DNA of 7,511 nucleotides, taken from contig URYO01000058.1 in assembly GCA_900552195.1 (NCBI GenBank), positions 1 to 7,511 on the forward strand, written 5' to 3'. Positions 5,754 to 7,511 of the stretch are shown here, piece after piece. Position numbers and translations under genes: made by a program. The DNA comes from an uncultured Sutterella sp. (lineage in GTDB: Bacteria; Pseudomonadota; Gammaproteobacteria; Burkholderiales; Burkholderiaceae_F). Each line of letters begins with the position of its first letter. The first letter of the stretch is position 1. The notes under the pieces were generated by a model. That model worked only from the letters and a program-made list of their open reading frames with translations. It was not told the DNA's origin and did no database searches.

Positions 5754-5804
5754 CCCCGCTTTTGTGCTCTCCGCTACTTAGTTGTGCACAAAGCGGGGAT
5801 TTTT
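5754..5804 (+). terminator. strong intrinsic terminator after the permease
   Basis: CCCCGCTTT and AAAGCGGGG form a GC-rich stem, extended by GTGC/GCAC with one bulged T (5754-5767 with 5786-5798), followed by TTTTT (5800-5804). An A-rich tract just upstream (5742-5750) could make it work in both directions. It ends the iscB-permease transcript. Confidence 0.87.
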
Positions 5805-5857
5805 CTGTCGTTTTCCTGTTTGCTTCGCTTTAAAGCGCTGATCACGCCTTAAAAAAG

Positions 5858-5875
5858 TTGGCACGGAATATGCAT
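5858..5875 (+). promoter_or_regulatory. sigma54 (-24/-12) promoter of the exported aminotransferase gene
   Basis: TTGGCACG followed by ATGCA gives GG at 5860-5861 and GC at 5872-5873 with exactly 10 bases between them, the RpoN spacing. The -24 element matches the consensus TGGCACG fully; the -12 element has ATGCA instead of TTGCA. Transcription would start near 5885, about 30 bases before the ATG. RpoN promoters need an enhancer-binding activator; no activator gene lies in the window. TTTAAAGCGCTGATCACG (5830-5846) upstream is AT/GC-mixed, but I cannot identify an enhancer site. Confidence 0.72.
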
Positions 5876-5914
5876 GTAGTTCAAGTGCATTCGAACACAA
5901 ACAGGAGAACCAAA

Positions 5915-7072
5915 ATGTCAAACTCTCTCGCTTTAAGAAGACGGACTTTCCTTAATTTCAGCCTGTTAGGGGCTGCTGTCAGTGCCGCACTTCCTGTCAA
6001 AGCCTTTGCACAGGCACCGGCGAATGTTCCTTTCATCGCTCCGACTGCAGATAATCCGATTCGAATTAACTTTAACGAAAACGCCCTGGGTATGAGTCCG
6101 AGCGCTCAGGCCGCTGCACGCGATTCCGTCGCAAAAGGAAACCGTTACGCTAAAGCAGAGATTACACAGCTTCACGCCAAGCTCTGTGACATGTACAACG
6201 TGCCGAAGAATTTTCTCCTTTTGACGGACGGTTCTTCCGAGGGTATCCGAGCTTTGTTGGGTGCGTATTCGCGTTTGCCGAAAGTTCAGCTGGTAATCCC
6301 GGAACTTACTTATGGGGATGGACAGCACTTTGCCGAGCTCTATAGCGTACCTATTGTAAAAGTGCCGATGCTTGCAAATTGGAAGGTTGATGTCGCCGGA
6401 TTGAAGAAGGCTGTGGATGATTTCGACGGATTCTCTATTGTTTACTTCGTGAATCCGAACAATCCTACGTCAACTGTGACTCCGGCTTCTGAGATCGAGC
6501 CATGGGTAAGAAGTAAACCGGACAATACTTTGTTCATTGCCGATGAGGCTTATGCAGAATACGTCAGTGATCCGAACTTTAAATCGATGGCCAATTTGAT
6601 CCAGGACGGTTTAGACAACGTGGTCCTGTTAAAGACGTTCTCGAAGCTATACGCCATGGCCGGCATGCGGGTAGGATTTGCGGTAGGAGCTCCGGCGATT
6701 ATTAAAATGATGAAAGATCAGGTGGCAGGCGAAAAACTAAACTACCCTGGTGTCACCGCAGCTTTGGTTTCCTTGGATGATGAGCCGTTCCAGGAATATT
6801 CCAGAGCTTCAAACTTGGAAAGCCGCAAGATTTTGGCTTCTTGTTTTGACAAGCTCGGTGTTAAATATCTTCCTTCGAGTACGAACTTCATGTTCTTTGA
6901 GTTGAATGAGCCGATTCGTGCGTTCCAGAAGAAGATGGCAGCAAGAAATATTTTGGTCGGAAGACCGTTCCCGCCGGCAATGAACTGGTGCCGTATTTCC
7001 TTAGGCACACCGCAGGAAATGGCCTACGTTGCAAATGAACTGATGAAGATGCAGGCAGAAGGCGTCTTCTAG
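5915..7072 (+). CDS. Tat-exported HisC-like PLP-dependent aminotransferase
   Basis: A fold-type-I (class I/II) aminotransferase of the histidinol-phosphate aminotransferase type, 385 residues. The N-terminus is a Tat signal: RRRTFLNF (8-15), a hydrophobic stretch to about residue 27, and a likely cleavage site after AFA (30-32). The folded, cofactor-loaded enzyme would therefore act in the periplasm. PLP-site motifs follow: NPNNPTS (180-186), FIADEAYAEY with D210 and Y213, and TFSKLYAMAGMRVGF with Schiff-base lysine K244 and phosphate-binding R252. R360 (CRISLG) fits the substrate carboxylate arginine. ATG 5915 is chosen because AGGAG (5903-5907) lies 7 bases upstream and the Tat motif then falls at the N-terminus; a TTG at 5858 would overlap the promoter. 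It stands alone between terminators, behind a sigma54-type promoter, which hints at nitrogen- or amino-acid-responsive expression. No his genes are nearby, so a role in histidine synthesis is unlikely and its substrate is unknown. Confidence 0.93.
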   Translation: MSNSLALRRRTFLNFSLLGAAVSAALPVKAFAQAPANVPFIAPTADNPIRINFNENALGMSPSAQAAARDSVAKGNRYAKAEITQLHAKLCDMYNVPKNFLLLTDGSSEGIRALLGAYSRLPKVQLVIPELTYGDGQHFAELYSVPIVKVPMLANWKVDVAGLKKAVDDFDGFSIVYFVNPNNPTSTVTPASEIEPWVRSKPDNTLFIADEAYAEYVSDPNFKSMANLIQDGLDNVVLLKTFSKLYAMAGMRVGFAVGAPAIIKMMKDQVAGEKLNYPGVTAALVSLDDEPFQEYSRASNLESRKILASCFDKLGVKYLPSSTNFMFFELNEPIRAFQKKMAARNILVGRPFPPAMNWCRISLGTPQEMAYVANELMKMQAEGVF

Positions 7073-7091
7073 TTAAAATTAGCGAATGTTG

Positions 7092-7122
7092 ACGGCATAT
7101 CTTCGTGGGTATGCCGTTTTCT
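7092..7122 (+). terminator. intrinsic terminator after the aminotransferase
   Basis: ACGGCATA (7092-7099) and TATGCCGT (7110-7117) form an 8-bp perfect stem with a 10-base loop, followed by TTTTCTC. It lies 19 bases after the aminotransferase stop, between this gene and the convergent membrane-protein gene. Confidence 0.78.
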
Positions 7123-7140
7123 CATATCCGAAACTGTGAG

Positions 7141-7476
7141 TTAGACGTGAAGCGGATAACGGTTTTTAATTTTGCGGCTGAAGAAAACAAGCGCTGAGAG
7201 CATTGTTAAAATTCCGCAGACAACCAGAATCGAAGTGCCAAGAGCAAAAGGCATCCCTGCCGCAATGCGGCGTAAATAAAGCTGGTAGGCGGAAATCAGC
7301 CACTCAACACCGAAACAAATCAGGCAGACCTCCCAAAGCCAGCAAACCGGTCTGAAAGGAATGAACAGCAGAATCAGTAGGATAAGGGGGATGGGCAAAA
7401 GAAGATAATTTCCCCAAAAGTATAAATGAGCTCCGAATAAAATCGCACCTAAAACCGGGAAAGCCAATCGCCACAT
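7141..7476 (-). CDS. small multi-pass membrane protein, function unknown
   Basis: This 111-residue, strongly hydrophobic protein has about four predicted membrane helices (roughly residues 5-22, 24-41, 45-66 and 79-99). Its positive charges sit in the loop LYLRR (about 67-71) and the tail RKIKNRYPLHV. I do not recognise the family. The middle helix contains three cysteines within a Trp-rich segment (PVCWLWEVCLICF). The start is the ATG at 7474-7476. An in-frame stop lies a few codons upstream, and only a weak, distant AGGA precedes it, so initiation is uncertain. It converges on the aminotransferase and ends 19 bases from that gene's terminator. The upstream edge is close to the end of the window, so any operon partner is not visible. 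Confidence 0.7.
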   Translation of the reverse strand: MWRLAFPVLGAILFGAHLYFWGNYLLLPIPLILLILLFIPFRPVCWLWEVCLICFGVEWLISAYQLYLRRIAAGMPFALGTSILVVCGILTMLSALVFFSRKIKNRYPLHV

Positions 7477-7511
7477 ATCAACAACTTATCCTGAAAAAAC
7501 ATAATTTGAGC

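Noticed and set aside
5858..5914. Upstream TTG start for the aminotransferase (19 extra residues)
   Set aside because: It would begin inside the sigma54 promoter and push the Tat motif away from the N-terminus; ATG 5915 has a good Shine-Dalgarno.

Overview
The window looks like part of a Gram-negative, probably betaproteobacterial chromosome. A gut Sutterella/Parasutterella-type member of the Burkholderiales is my best guess. This rests on roughly balanced base composition, a Tat-exported periplasmic enzyme, a -24/-12 (sigma54) promoter and the style of the proteins. No rRNA or marker gene is present, so the taxonomy is inference.

Layout. (1) 129-941: an acidic protein I do not recognise. 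(2) 942-1082: a promoter-like region with a palindrome, followed by a composite stem-loop. (3) About 1085-4412: a nested mobile element. The outer element is an IscB (HEARO/ISC-type) unit, made of an omega-RNA followed by an intact iscB nuclease gene and a right-end hairpin, with no transposase. The omega-RNA is interrupted by a complete group II intron (1134-2986, with its own reverse transcriptase/maturase). The guide and first part of the scaffold lie upstream of the intron. The rest of the scaffold and the iscB ribosome-binding site lie downstream. (4) 4413-5711: an NCS2/AzgA-type purine permease whose ATG begins 2 bases after the iscB stop, followed by a strong terminator. (5) 5858-7072: a sigma54-type promoter driving a Tat-exported HisC-like PLP aminotransferase, then a terminator. 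(6) 7141-7476, minus strand: a small convergent membrane protein.

How the parts may work together. The IscB element appears to have inserted between the promoter and the start codon of the permease, directly in front of ATGATG. One transcript from the host promoter would then carry guide, omega-RNA, iscB and permease. A group II intron later invaded the omega-RNA. Its EBS1 loop pairs with the last five bases of the upstream omega-RNA exon, and its bulged branch-point A lies 7 bases from the 3' junction, so the boundaries are well supported. Splicing would rejoin a scaffold of about 189 nt that regains a long-range pairing between the two halves. The guide RNA of an RNA-guided nuclease would therefore depend on a self-splicing retroelement. 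This is the most interesting feature of the window.
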